From HGM05190 sp964394205 (GTDB lineage Bacteria; Bacteroidota; Bacteroidia; Bacteroidales; Muribaculaceae): a stretch of DNA of 18,971 nt. Shown here piece by piece: positions 1 through 6,588 of the stretch. The stretch spans positions 1 through 18,971 of the forward strand of contig CAYMVS010000044.1 of NCBI GenBank assembly GCA_964394205.1, in the 5' to 3' direction. Under the pieces are notes generated by a model that saw nothing but the letters and a program-made list of their open reading frames with translations, was not told the origin of the DNA and ran no database searches. The position numbers and the translations under genes are program-made. Within the stretch, counting starts at the first letter, position 1; every line of letters begins with the position of its first letter.

Positions 1-1003
1 CCTGGGTCATGTAGACCGAGGTGCCGTCGGCGCGCAGCAGCAGCTTGTGGTCGAGGCCGTCGGCAGTAAGGTCGGCCCACACCGAGCCGTCCTCCTTGCG
101 GTACATCTGCCCCTTCTCAAGCCCCTCGAGCACCTTTTCCTTACCCTCGAGATAGGTGTCGCTCTCATAATAGATTTTGTCAAAATCGACCCCCATGCGT
201 TTATATGTCTCGTCAAAGCCGGCATATACCCACGAGTTCATCATCTGCCACAGGTCGCGCACCCGGGGGTCTTTCGCCTCCCAGGCCACGAGCATCTGTC
301 GCGCCTGTTGCATCAGGGGCGAGGCGGCCTTTGCCTCATCCTCGCTCATCCCTTGGGCCATCAGGGAGGCCACCTCGGCCTTGTAGTGCTTGTCAAACAG
401 CACGTAGAAGTCGCCAATCAGGTGGTCGCCCTTCTTGCCGGTGCTCTCGGGGGTGGCGCCGTCGCCCCACTTTTCCCAGGCGAGCATCGACTTGCAGATG
501 TGGATGCCGCGGTCGTTGACGATGTTGGTCTTGATCACGCGGTTGCCACACGCGGCAAGTATCTGTGAAAGGCTGTAGCCCAGCAGGATGTTGCGCACAT
601 GGCCCAGATGGAGCGGCTTGTTGGTGTTGGGCGACGAGTATTCAACCATCACCAACGGTGAGCTCCCGGTGACCGGGGTCGTGCCATAGTCGGGGGTCTG
701 GGCGATGTGGGTGAGCACCGTGTTCCAGAACGTTGGCTCGATGACGATGTTCAGAAAACCTTTTATCACATTGTAGCGGCTCACTGCCGGCTCTGTCTCG
801 ACGAGTCTGTCGCCAATCTCGCGGCCAACCTGCTCGGGCGAGCGGCGGGCGGCTTTGACCCATGGAAACACAACAACCGTGAGGTTTCCCTCAAACTCCT
901 TCTTTGTGGCCGAGATTTGCACCTGGTCGGCCGGGGTGTCGATGCCATACAGCTCTTTGACTGCCGCCGACACTGCCTTGGCGATAATATTTTCGATTGA
1001 CAT
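1..1003 (-). CDS. argS: Arginyl-tRNA synthetase (partial, C-terminus beyond left edge)
   Basis: Class I aminoacyl-tRNA synthetase that charges tRNA-Arg in the cytoplasm. The ATG at 1003-1001 opens a frame that stays open to the left edge, giving about 334 N-terminal residues out of the 580-600 usual for the family. The start resembles the ArgS N-terminal additional domain (MSIENIIAKAVSAAVKELYG). The class I HIGH signature is HLGH at residues 132-135, preceded by EYSSPNTNKP and followed by VRN, which is characteristic of ArgS. The last visible residues (DHKLLLRADGTSVYMTQ) match the conserved R-DGT-x-Y-x-T-x-D catalytic segment. The anticodon-binding domain lies outside the window. It is the last visible gene of a minus-strand cluster, 62 nt after a small membrane protein. 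Truncated only by the window edge. Confidence 0.97.
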   Translation of the reverse strand, partial: MSIENIIAKAVSAAVKELYGIDTPADQVQISATKKEFEGNLTVVVFPWVKAARRSPEQVGREIGDRLVETEPAVSRYNVIKGFLNIVIEPTFWNTVLTHIAQTPDYGTTPVTGSSPLVMVEYSSPNTNKPLHLGHVRNILLGYSLSQILAACGNRVIKTNIVNDRGIHICKSMLAWEKWGDGATPESTGKKGDHLIGDFYVLFDKHYKAEVASLMAQGMSEDEAKAASPLMQQARQMLVAWEAKDPRVRDLWQMMNSWVYAGFDETYKRMGVDFDKIYYESDTYLEGKEKVLEGLEKGQMYRKEDGSVWADLTADGLDHKLLLRADGTSVYMTQ

Positions 1004-1065
1004 TAGTTTGGTTTTTCTTGTTGAACGGTTGCCGGTTTCTGGCTGTCCGGCGAGCCTGGTGATAT

Positions 1066-1281
1066 TTAATGGGTTGAAACAGAGTCGGGCAAGACGTTGT
1101 CGGTGACCACCTCGGTTGAGTTAACCTCGTCGGCCATCTCCGGGTCAACCGTGTTGGGGTTTTGACGTATCAGCGCCGCTATCACCAGGATGCAGATGAG
1201 AGCGACGATGATGACGGCAACTATCGACACCCACATAGGGGTGGCTTTGAGCGACTGCTTGGGGTGACGGGAGGTTTTCAT
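1066..1281 (-). CDS. Small single-pass membrane protein, unknown function
   Basis: 71 residues, ATG start at 1281. A basic N-terminus (MKTSRHPKQSLKATP) precedes one strongly hydrophobic helix at about residues 17-38, then a polar, acidic tail with a run of Asn/Asp/Glu. By the positive-inside rule the tail would face the periplasm. I recognise no named domain. It lies 31 nt after the mannose-6-phosphate isomerase and 62 nt before argS on the same strand, so it is probably co-transcribed. Short membrane proteins like this are often missed; the clean transmembrane pattern and operon position support it as real. Confidence 0.7.
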   Translation of the reverse strand: MKTSRHPKQSLKATPMWVSIVAVIIVALICILVIAALIRQNPNTVDPEMADEVNSTEVVTDNVLPDSVSTH

Positions 1282-1312
1282 CTTTAAGGGGTTTTAACGG
1301 TCGGAAATTTGA

Positions 1313-2299
1313 TTAACAGGTTGTCACTATCAGAGTTGCGTCTCCCGAGGCCTGCATGGATTTGACACAGGCCGGTATCAGCACGCTGTCGCCGCGCGGC
1401 AGGGTGATCGCCTGAGAGCCCGGCTCATCGGCCGAGAGGGTCACACATCCGTCCACACACACGGCGATTGCAAACGAGCCCTCGCTCAGAGGCAGCGGCA
1501 CAGGGGAGTCGCCGGCGGTGACAATGACCCGCGAGGTCTTGAAGTGCTCACATCCGGCCAGCAGGGTAGTGCCGGGCCTTGGGGTCTTGGCGGGGATGCG
1601 CGAGTCGTCATAGTGCTTGAAGTCCATGGCGCGTCGCGCGTGGTCAAGATGCAACTCGCGGGGGTGCCCGTCACCGCCGCGGCGGTTGTAGTCAAAGATG
1701 CGGAAGGTCAGGTCGCTGGCCTCCTGGATTTCAAGCAACATGTTGCCCTTGCCGATGGCGTGGATGCGTCCCGCCGGCACCATGAACACATCGCCCGGCC
1801 GCGAGTCGTGGCGCTCGAGATGGTTCATGAGCCTCCCCGAGGTGACGAGCCGGTCAAACTCGCTGGGTGTCAGGTCGTGCTTCAACCCCGAGATGATGGT
1901 GGCGCCCGGCGCGGCATCGATGATATACCACAGCTCGGTCTTGCCAAGCGAGTCAAACTCGGTGGCGGCCATCAGGTCGTCGGGGTGTACCTGCACCGAC
2001 AGGTCGTCGGCCGTGCATATCAGCTTGACCAACAGCGGGAACCGGTTGCCGTAACGGTTGACAACACGCTCGCCCAACAGCTCGCTGCCATAGAGGCGGC
2101 ACAACTCGCCAAGCGTCTTTCCACTAAAGTCACCGCGGTCGACCACGCTCTCGCGTGCCGGCACGCCGCTCACCTCCCAGCTCTCGCCAACGTCGGTTTG
2201 AGGCGTCTCGACACCCTTAAACGCGCCGAGCCTGTCCCCACCCCAGATCACCGACCTGAAGATGGGTGCAAAATGCAACGGCTTTAGTTTCTGCTTCAT
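1313..2299 (-). CDS. manA: Class I mannose-6-phosphate isomerase
   Basis: Zinc-dependent interconversion of mannose-6-phosphate and fructose-6-phosphate, feeding mannose into glycolysis or supplying GDP-mannose/GDP-fucose precursors. The 328 residues match the short bacterial class I enzymes. The N-terminus carries the PIFRSVIWGG segment at 12-21. The cupin metal site is visible: Q103 and H105 in QVHPDD, E122 in the KTELWY segment and H180 in GRIHAIG. The FRIFDYNR segment at 199-206 is also typical. The ATG at 2299 follows an AGGAG sequence directly, too close to act as an ordinary ribosome-binding site. It lies 30 nt downstream of serS in the same operon. The fold is clear; the closest alternative is a related phosphohexose isomerase of the same family. 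Confidence 0.94.
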   Translation of the reverse strand: MKQKLKPLHFAPIFRSVIWGGDRLGAFKGVETPQTDVGESWEVSGVPARESVVDRGDFSGKTLGELCRLYGSELLGERVVNRYGNRFPLLVKLICTADDLSVQVHPDDLMAATEFDSLGKTELWYIIDAAPGATIISGLKHDLTPSEFDRLVTSGRLMNHLERHDSRPGDVFMVPAGRIHAIGKGNMLLEIQEASDLTFRIFDYNRRGGDGHPRELHLDHARRAMDFKHYDDSRIPAKTPRPGTTLLAGCEHFKTSRVIVTAGDSPVPLPLSEGSFAIAVCVDGCVTLSADEPGSQAITLPRGDSVLIPACVKSMQASGDATLIVTTC

Positions 2300-2329
2300 C
2301 TCCTGATTGAAATCAAAAAATCAGCTGAT

Positions 2330-3601
2330 TCAGTTGATAATGTCAAACCCGGTGTAGGGGCGCAACACCTCGGGAACCACGATGCCCTCCGGGGTCTGGT
2401 TGTTTTCAAGCAGCGCGGCCATGATGCGCGGCAGCGCCAGCGCCGACCCGTTGAGGGTGTGGCACAGGCGGGTCTTCTTGTCGGCGCCACGATAGCGGCA
2501 CTTGAGGCGGTTGGCCTGATAGGTCTCAAAGTTTGACACCGACGACACCTCGAGCCAGCGCTCCTGGGCGGCCGAGTAGACCTCAAAGTCAAACGTGATG
2601 GCCGAGGTGAAGCTCATGTCGCCGCCACACAGGCGCAGGATATGCCAGGGCAACCCGAGCTTTTCAAGCAGCCCCTGCACGTGGTCTTTCATCTCCTCAA
2701 GAGCGGCGTAGGAATCCTCGGGGCGCTCGATGCGGACGATCTCCACCTTGTCAAACTGGTGCAGACGGTTGAGACCGCGCACGTCCTTGCCATAGCTGCC
2801 GGCCTCGCGGCGGAAGCAAGCCGAGTAGGCGCAGTTTTTCTTGGGGAGCGCTTTCTCGTCGATGATGACATCGCGGTAGATATTGGTCACGGGCACCTCG
2901 GCGGTGGGGATAAGATAGAGATTGTCTTCATTGACAAAATACATCTGCCCCTCTTTGTCGGGGAGCTGACCTGTGCCCAGGCCCGAGGCCTCGTTGACCA
3001 CGTAGGGGGGCTGGATCTCCAGATACCCGGCTTTGCCGGCCTCGTCGAGGAAAAACTGTATCAAAGCGCGCTGCAGACGGGCGCCCTTACCTATATAAAC
3101 AGGGAAACCGGCGCCGGTGATTTTCACGCCCAGGTCAAAGTCGATCAGATTGTATTTCTTGGCCAGGTCCCAGTGGGGCAGCGCGTCGGGCCCGAGCTCG
3201 GGCATCGGGCCGCCTGTCTTCTCGACGACATTGTCGGCGGCGGTCAGCCCCCGGGGCACCATGTCACAAGGCAGATTGGGCACGGTGAGCAGCAGCTGCC
3301 GGCTCTCGGCCTCGACCGAGGCAAGCTGCTCGGCGACACCGCGCTGCAGCTCCTTGAGCTCGGCGACCTTCTCCTTAGCCTGGGCGGCCTCCTCCTTTTT
3401 ACCCTGTTTCATCAGCGCGCCAATCGAGGCTGCCATCTTGTTGAGCTCGGAGGCACGGGTGTCATTCTCGAGCTGCAACGCGCGACGACGATCGTCGAGG
3501 GCAACTATCTTGCCAATAACCTCACGGCCGTCAAACCCCTTGATGGCGAGGCGCTCGACCACGCGCTCGGGATTCTCTTTAATCTGTTGTATCGTTAGCA
3601 T
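2330..3601 (-). CDS. serS: Seryl-tRNA synthetase
   Basis: Class II synthetase that charges tRNA-Ser and tRNA-Sec with serine. The 423 residues are full length. An N-terminal helical arm (about residues 30-105, rich in Lys/Glu/Ala/Leu) forms the long coiled coil that grips the tRNA variable arm. The catalytic core shows TAEVP at 233-237, the motif 2 loop starting FRRE at 263-266 followed by GSYGKDVRGLNRLHQFDKVE, and motif 3 NGSALALPR at 384-392. The ATG at 3601 gives the canonical N-terminus MLTIQQIKENPE. The YqeY-like gene ends only 10 nt upstream, so the two are probably co-transcribed. It ends in TGA at 2332-2330. Confidence 0.98.
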   Translation of the reverse strand: MLTIQQIKENPERVVERLAIKGFDGREVIGKIVALDDRRRALQLENDTRASELNKMAASIGALMKQGKKEEAAQAKEKVAELKELQRGVAEQLASVEAESRQLLLTVPNLPCDMVPRGLTAADNVVEKTGGPMPELGPDALPHWDLAKKYNLIDFDLGVKITGAGFPVYIGKGARLQRALIQFFLDEAGKAGYLEIQPPYVVNEASGLGTGQLPDKEGQMYFVNEDNLYLIPTAEVPVTNIYRDVIIDEKALPKKNCAYSACFRREAGSYGKDVRGLNRLHQFDKVEIVRIERPEDSYAALEEMKDHVQGLLEKLGLPWHILRLCGGDMSFTSAITFDFEVYSAAQERWLEVSSVSNFETYQANRLKCRYRGADKKTRLCHTLNGSALALPRIMAALLENNQTPEGIVVPEVLRPYTGFDIIN

Positions 3602-3611
3602 ATAGAAAAAT

Positions 3612-4064
3612 TTAATTTCCCAAAAGTTCTTTTACACAAGCCGAGATTGCACGGCCATCGGCACGGCCGGCGAGCGCCTTGGAGGCAACGCCCATCACCT
3701 TGCCCATCTGGGCGGGCGATGTCGCTCCGACCTGCTCGATGATGACGGTCAGCTCGCGGCGCAACTCGTCGGGCGAAAGCTGCTTGGGGAGATACTCCTC
3801 GATCACGGCAGCCTCGGCAAGCTCAGCCTCGGCAAGCTCGGGGCGACCCTGCTCCTGATAGATCTGAGCCGTCTCGCGGCGCTGTTTCACCATCTTGGCC
3901 ATGATTTTGGTTGCCTGCCCGTCGCTGAGGGTGCCGTCGCCCCCCTTGGCTGTCTTTGCTTCAAGAAACTCCTTTTTGATGCCGCGCAAGGTCTCCAGTC
4001 TCACCTTGTCCTTTGCAAGCATGGCGGCCTTGATGTCGCCGGTTATTTTAGCTATCATGTCCAT
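3612..4064 (-). CDS. GatB/YqeY domain protein
   Basis: 150-residue stand-alone YqeY-type helical protein, the same fold as the tRNA-binding tail of the amidotransferase subunit GatB. Its exact role is not established; a tRNA-related function is the usual inference. Family features: the MIAKITGDIKAAM start, LETLRGIKKEF near 23-33, the YLPKQLS segment at 91-97, and GKVMGVASKALAGRADGR near 121-138. The start could be the ATG at 4064 or the in-frame ATG at 4058. It is the first gene of the minus-strand run toward serS, and a good Bacteroidetes -7 element lies about 32 nt upstream. A 15-bp tandem duplication in the gene encodes the repeated ELAEA. Confidence 0.93.
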   Translation of the reverse strand: MDMIAKITGDIKAAMLAKDKVRLETLRGIKKEFLEAKTAKGGDGTLSDGQATKIMAKMVKQRRETAQIYQEQGRPELAEAELAEAAVIEEYLPKQLSPDELRRELTVIIEQVGATSPAQMGKVMGVASKALAGRADGRAISACVKELLGN

Positions 4065-4095
4065 AATGATGTGGCTTTATTTTAAAATTAGGCCA

Positions 4096-4103
4096 CAAAA
4101 TTA
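4096..4103 (-). promoter_or_regulatory. Putative promoter -7 element for the yqeY-serS operon
   Basis: On the minus strand this reads TAATTTTG, a full match to the Bacteroidetes TAnnTTTG element. Transcription would start about 5-7 nt downstream, leaving a leader of roughly 25 nt before the ATG at 4064. No clear TTTG -33 box lies 19-21 nt upstream, only a T-rich stretch. The surrounding gap is very AT-rich compared with the genes. Confidence 0.5.
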
Positions 4104-4134
4104 ACAAATAATCCTTTTTCCATGAAAAAAATGT

Positions 4135-4165
4135 TTTGCAGAATGAAAAACAATATGTAATTTTG
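4135..4165 (+). promoter_or_regulatory. Promoter of rpsU (Bacteroidetes type)
   Basis: TTTG at 4135-4138 and TAATTTTG at 4158-4165 are separated by 19 nt. This is an exact fit to the Bacteroidetes primary sigma factor consensus (TTTG, 19-21 nt, TAnnTTTG). The predicted transcript starts near 4170, giving a leader of about 45 nt that is A-rich and has no Shine-Dalgarno sequence. It is back to back with the yqeY-serS promoter. Confidence 0.75.
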
Positions 4166-4215
4166 CCGCGCTAAACAAACATTTCAAGCAATCAATTAAA
4201 AAATACAATATAAAA

Positions 4216-4407
4216 ATGATTATCGTACAAGTAAAAGAAGGCGAAAACATCGAGAAAGCCTTGAAGAAATTCAAGCGTAAATATGAGAAAACAGGTATCG
4301 TAAAAGAGCTTCGTAGCCGTCAGGCCTTTGAGAAGCCCTCTGTCACCAACCGCAAGAAAATGATGAAAGCGGTTTATGTGCAGAAGCTCCGCTCGGTCGA
4401 GGAATAA
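4216..4407 (+). CDS. rpsU: 30S ribosomal protein bS21
   Basis: 63-residue small-subunit protein located near the 3' end of 16S rRNA. The N-terminus MIIVQVKEGENIEKALKKFK, the KYEKTGIVKELRSRQAFEKPSV segment and the basic C-terminus are diagnostic of bS21 in this phylum, and the length is normal. The ATG at 4216 follows a G-free, A-rich stretch (AAAAAATACAATATAAAA) with no Shine-Dalgarno site. In Bacteroidia, bS21 is known to help hide the anti-Shine-Dalgarno of 16S rRNA, so the leader of this gene is of regulatory interest. It is a single-gene unit: its own promoter lies upstream and a strong hairpin downstream. Confidence 0.97.
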   Translation: MIIVQVKEGENIEKALKKFKRKYEKTGIVKELRSRQAFEKPSVTNRKKMMKAVYVQKLRSVEE

Positions 4408-4440
4408 TAGCCTCTTTGCTTTAACGGAAACACGACACCA

Positions 4441-4469
4441 CGCGTGACAGCCCGGCGGGCAGTCGCGCG
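4441..4469 (+). terminator. Long GC-rich hairpin after rpsU, probable terminator
   Basis: The arm 4441-4453 pairs with 4457-4469 around a GGC triloop. There are eight outer pairs (one G-U), one A-A mismatch and four inner GC pairs. It starts 33 nt after the rpsU stop and is followed by CTTTGTCGTATCTTT, so the U-run is weak. It could be a terminator or a 3'-end stabilising stem. Confidence 0.55.
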
Positions 4470-4492
4470 CTTTGTCGTATCTTTACCGCCTC

Positions 4493-4528
4493 GTGACGAG
4501 TAATTATTATTTTGTGACGTGTAATTAT
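4493..4528 (+). repeat. Two 15-bp direct repeats with 21-bp period, candidate operator
   Basis: GTGACGAGTAATTAT at 4493-4507 and GTGACGTGTAATTAT at 4514-4528 differ at one base. Their starts are 21 bp apart, two turns of B-DNA, so both face the same side of the helix. They bracket TTATTTTG (4507-4514), a one-mismatch -7 element, and lie 20 nt before the glycosyltransferase start. This arrangement suits a regulator binding two half-sites at the promoter, but the regulator is unknown. Confidence 0.4.
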
Positions 4529-4547
4529 AAATAGGAACTAAAGGGAC

Positions 4548-5678
4548 ATGACTATAGGTTATGACGCCAAACGCGCCGTTGCCAACCTCACGGGGTTGGG
4601 CAACTACTCGCGGCTGGTGGTCGACGTGCTCTCACGCGACTATCGGCAGGATCGGTTTGTGCTGCTGTCGTCGGTCTGTCGTGAGAACCCGCGCCTCGAG
4701 CCGCTGTTGAACCGCCCCAACGTTGTCATTGACTATCCGCGGGGGCTGTGGCGCGCCATGCCCTCGATGTGGCGCTCGTCGAGTGGCATCATCAACGCCG
4801 CCCGGCGCCAGAAGACCGACCTTTTTCACGGGCTCGCCGGAGAGCTCCCCCTGGGCATCGAGCACTCGGGCATACCCTCGGTTGTCACAATCCACGACCT
4901 GATTTTCAACCGTTTCCCACAAGGCTACAACTACCCCGACCGCAAGATATATGACGCCAAAGCACGTCACGCCTGTCGGGTGGCAACACGTATCATCGCC
5001 ATCAGCGAGAAAACGCGCGACGACATTGTGGAATACTATCATGTCGACCCGGCAAAAATCGATGTTGTCTATCAGGGGTGTGAACCGGCCTTCGGCAAAC
5101 CACACGACAAAGCCTTGATTGAGAGCCTGGCGGCCCGATTCAATCTCGGCTCCACCTATTTCATAGCCGTCGGCACCATCGAGGAGCGTAAAAATCAACT
5201 GCTTGCCGTCAAAGCCATCGGGCAGATGCCTGAAAACGTCAGGCTCGCTCTGGTTGGCCGCTTCAGGGGCCGGTATGGCGCGGCAGTTGAGCGCTACATC
5301 AGCGAGCACAATCTCGGCGACCGTGTAAGGCACCTGTCGGGACTCACCCTCGACCAACTCGCCGCCCTGACGGCGGGGGCCACAGGCGCTATCTATGTGT
5401 CACGGTATGAGGGGTTCGGGCTCCCCGTCATCGAGGCCATCGCCGCCGGCACGCCGGTCATCGCCGCCACCGGCTCATGCCTGGAGGAGGCCGGTGGCCC
5501 GGGAGCGCTATACATCCACCCCGACAGCCTTGACAGCCTCGTCGCCAACATGAAAAGACTGCTGGCCGACAGCGCCCTGTGCCGCCAGATGGTGGCCGAC
5601 GGGCGTCGCTACACAGCCCGTTTTGACGCCTCACGCTTTGCCGCCGCCGTGATGGACGTCTACCAAAAAGCCTTATAA
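4548..5678 (+). CDS. GT4-type glycosyltransferase (glycosyltransferase family 1 domain)
   Basis: 376-residue GT-B enzyme that transfers a sugar from a nucleotide donor, probably to a surface glycan or glycolipid on the cytoplasmic side of the membrane. The N-terminal domain starts MTIGYDAKRAVANLTGLGNYSR, the acceptor-side G-x-GNY loop seen in mannosyltransferase-like members, with DLFHGLAGELPL near 91-102 and TIHDLIF near 114-120. The donor domain has VGTIEERKNQ at 208-217 and the retaining E-x7-E motif E288-GFGLPVI-E296, followed by AIAAGTPVIAA. There is no signal peptide or membrane helix. It is a single plus-strand gene with minus-strand genes beyond it, and no other glycan genes are adjacent, so donor and acceptor cannot be read from context. 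Confidence 0.9.
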   Translation: MTIGYDAKRAVANLTGLGNYSRLVVDVLSRDYRQDRFVLLSSVCRENPRLEPLLNRPNVVIDYPRGLWRAMPSMWRSSSGIINAARRQKTDLFHGLAGELPLGIEHSGIPSVVTIHDLIFNRFPQGYNYPDRKIYDAKARHACRVATRIIAISEKTRDDIVEYYHVDPAKIDVVYQGCEPAFGKPHDKALIESLAARFNLGSTYFIAVGTIEERKNQLLAVKAIGQMPENVRLALVGRFRGRYGAAVERYISEHNLGDRVRHLSGLTLDQLAALTAGATGAIYVSRYEGFGLPVIEAIAAGTPVIAATGSCLEEAGGPGALYIHPDSLDSLVANMKRLLADSALCRQMVADGRRYTARFDASRFAAAVMDVYQKAL

Positions 5679-5698
5679 TATCGGTAAAATCCTGGTGG

Positions 5699-6109
5699 TC
5701 AGAGAGGGAGATTGCGGAAAAGGGTCCACAGGATGATGACGGTGAGGATGGCCCGGCCGAGCCACCGGCTGTAGATGACCCGGTTTACACAGGGGAGATA
5801 TCGGGCAATCGTCGGTGCCGTGCCCAAAAACAGGAGGAGCGGGATGGCGACAATCATTGCCGGATTGAAGGCCCATGCCTTGGCAAATTGTCCCGTCAGC
5901 AGGGCGTGGAGGGCGCGTTGCGAGCCACACCCGGGGCAGTCGAGTCCGGTGAGCATCTTCACAGGACAGCGCGGCATCGGGGTGGTGGAGGGGTCGACAG
6001 TTCCGTAAAGAATCAATATAAACAGCACACCCACCACGGCTGCTGCCCAAAGCAGCGGTCGTGGCAGGCGTGGAGATGGCTTTCTGTTGTAGGGGGGAGG
6101 GGGTGTCAC
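5699..6109 (-). CDS. DUF2752 membrane protein
   Basis: A small membrane protein of unknown function, about 136 residues. I place the start at the GTG at 6109-6107, which overlaps the upstream stop TGA (GTGA, 4 bp). A longer in-frame ATG at 6178 would lie deep inside the upstream gene and adds sequence that does not resemble the family. Helices are seen near residues 19-36, 82-98 and 117-131. The family signature CPGCGSQRALHAL is at 58-70, with a second motif around AFNP at 80-83; the Cys-x2-Cys-Gly loop may bind metal or form a disulfide, but this is unproven. DUF2752 genes beside a CD225-type gene are, as I recall, common in this phylum, which supports the call. Confidence 0.82.
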   Translation of the reverse strand: MTPPPPYNRKPSPRLPRPLLWAAAVVGVLFILILYGTVDPSTTPMPRCPVKMLTGLDCPGCGSQRALHALLTGQFAKAWAFNPAMIVAIPLLLFLGTAPTIARYLPCVNRVIYSRWLGRAILTVIILWTLFRNLPL

Positions 6110-6588
6110 AGCATTAAAGGCAGGAAACTGAATGGTGCCCACACAAGCCCGGCCACGATAGTTATCATCAGCAACCACTCTGTGATCTCGCTGTAACGGC
6201 GCGCGTCGTCAAACCGTCCCTCATGCCATGCCGGGTTGACCTTTGAGGAATAGATGATGGCGGCGATTCCAACCGGGACACAACACAATATGGTGGCGAC
6301 GATGGCCCATATCATATAGGAGGGGGGACGGGTGCCGGGGTCTTCATGTCCGGCCGACGCCTGAGTGCCGTCGGCGTCATTGTGATTTGCCGGAACGGGT
6401 GGCACATAGGCGTCGGCGCCAACCGGTGCCGACAGGCTGTCATGCAGCTCGGGCAGGCGTGAGGCGACTGTCCAGTCGGGCAAGCCGGTGTGCCACACCG
6501 GGGTGTCGGGCCCGAGATTCATCTGGCGCAGTGTAGCCAGGTCAAAGGGCCCCGTCGGCTCCTCGTTTACTATTATCCAGTATTGCAT
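6106..6588 (-). CDS. GYF_2 (DUF4339) - CD225/dispanin membrane protein
   Basis: 160 residues in two modules. Residues 1-47 form a GYF_2/DUF4339 domain (MQYWIIVNEEPTGPFDLATL, then PVWHTGLPDW), a likely peptide-binding module. After a Pro/Asp-rich linker (about 50-88), residues 91-160 are a CD225/dispanin domain with two hydrophobic stretches (91-113 and 137-158), the double Cys at 102-103 and the SSKVNPAWHEGRFDDARRYS loop. Eukaryotic CD225 proteins include the interferon-induced IFITM family, which change membrane fusion; the role in bacteria is unknown. Its ATG abuts the deoC stop with no gap, and its TGA overlaps the DUF2752 start, so it is translated within the same operon. Confidence 0.88.
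   Translation of the reverse strand: MQYWIIVNEEPTGPFDLATLRQMNLGPDTPVWHTGLPDWTVASRLPELHDSLSAPVGADAYVPPVPANHNDADGTQASAGHEDPGTRPPSYMIWAIVATILCCVPVGIAAIIYSSKVNPAWHEGRFDDARRYSEITEWLLMITIVAGLVWAPFSFLPLML

Noticed and set aside
1031..1051. GCCGG/CCGGC inverted repeat before argS
   Set aside because: The loop is 11 nt with no T-run, and in a GC-rich genome a 5-bp stem of this type is expected by chance.
2642..3598. Long open frame on the plus strand opposite serS
   Set aside because: It is the antisense shadow of a GC-rich coding gene; the protein has no recognisable domain, and the serS frame explains the region completely.
3810..3839. Exact 15-bp tandem duplication in the YqeY-like gene
   Set aside because: It encodes the repeated ELAEA of a helix that is normal for this family, so it needs no special explanation.
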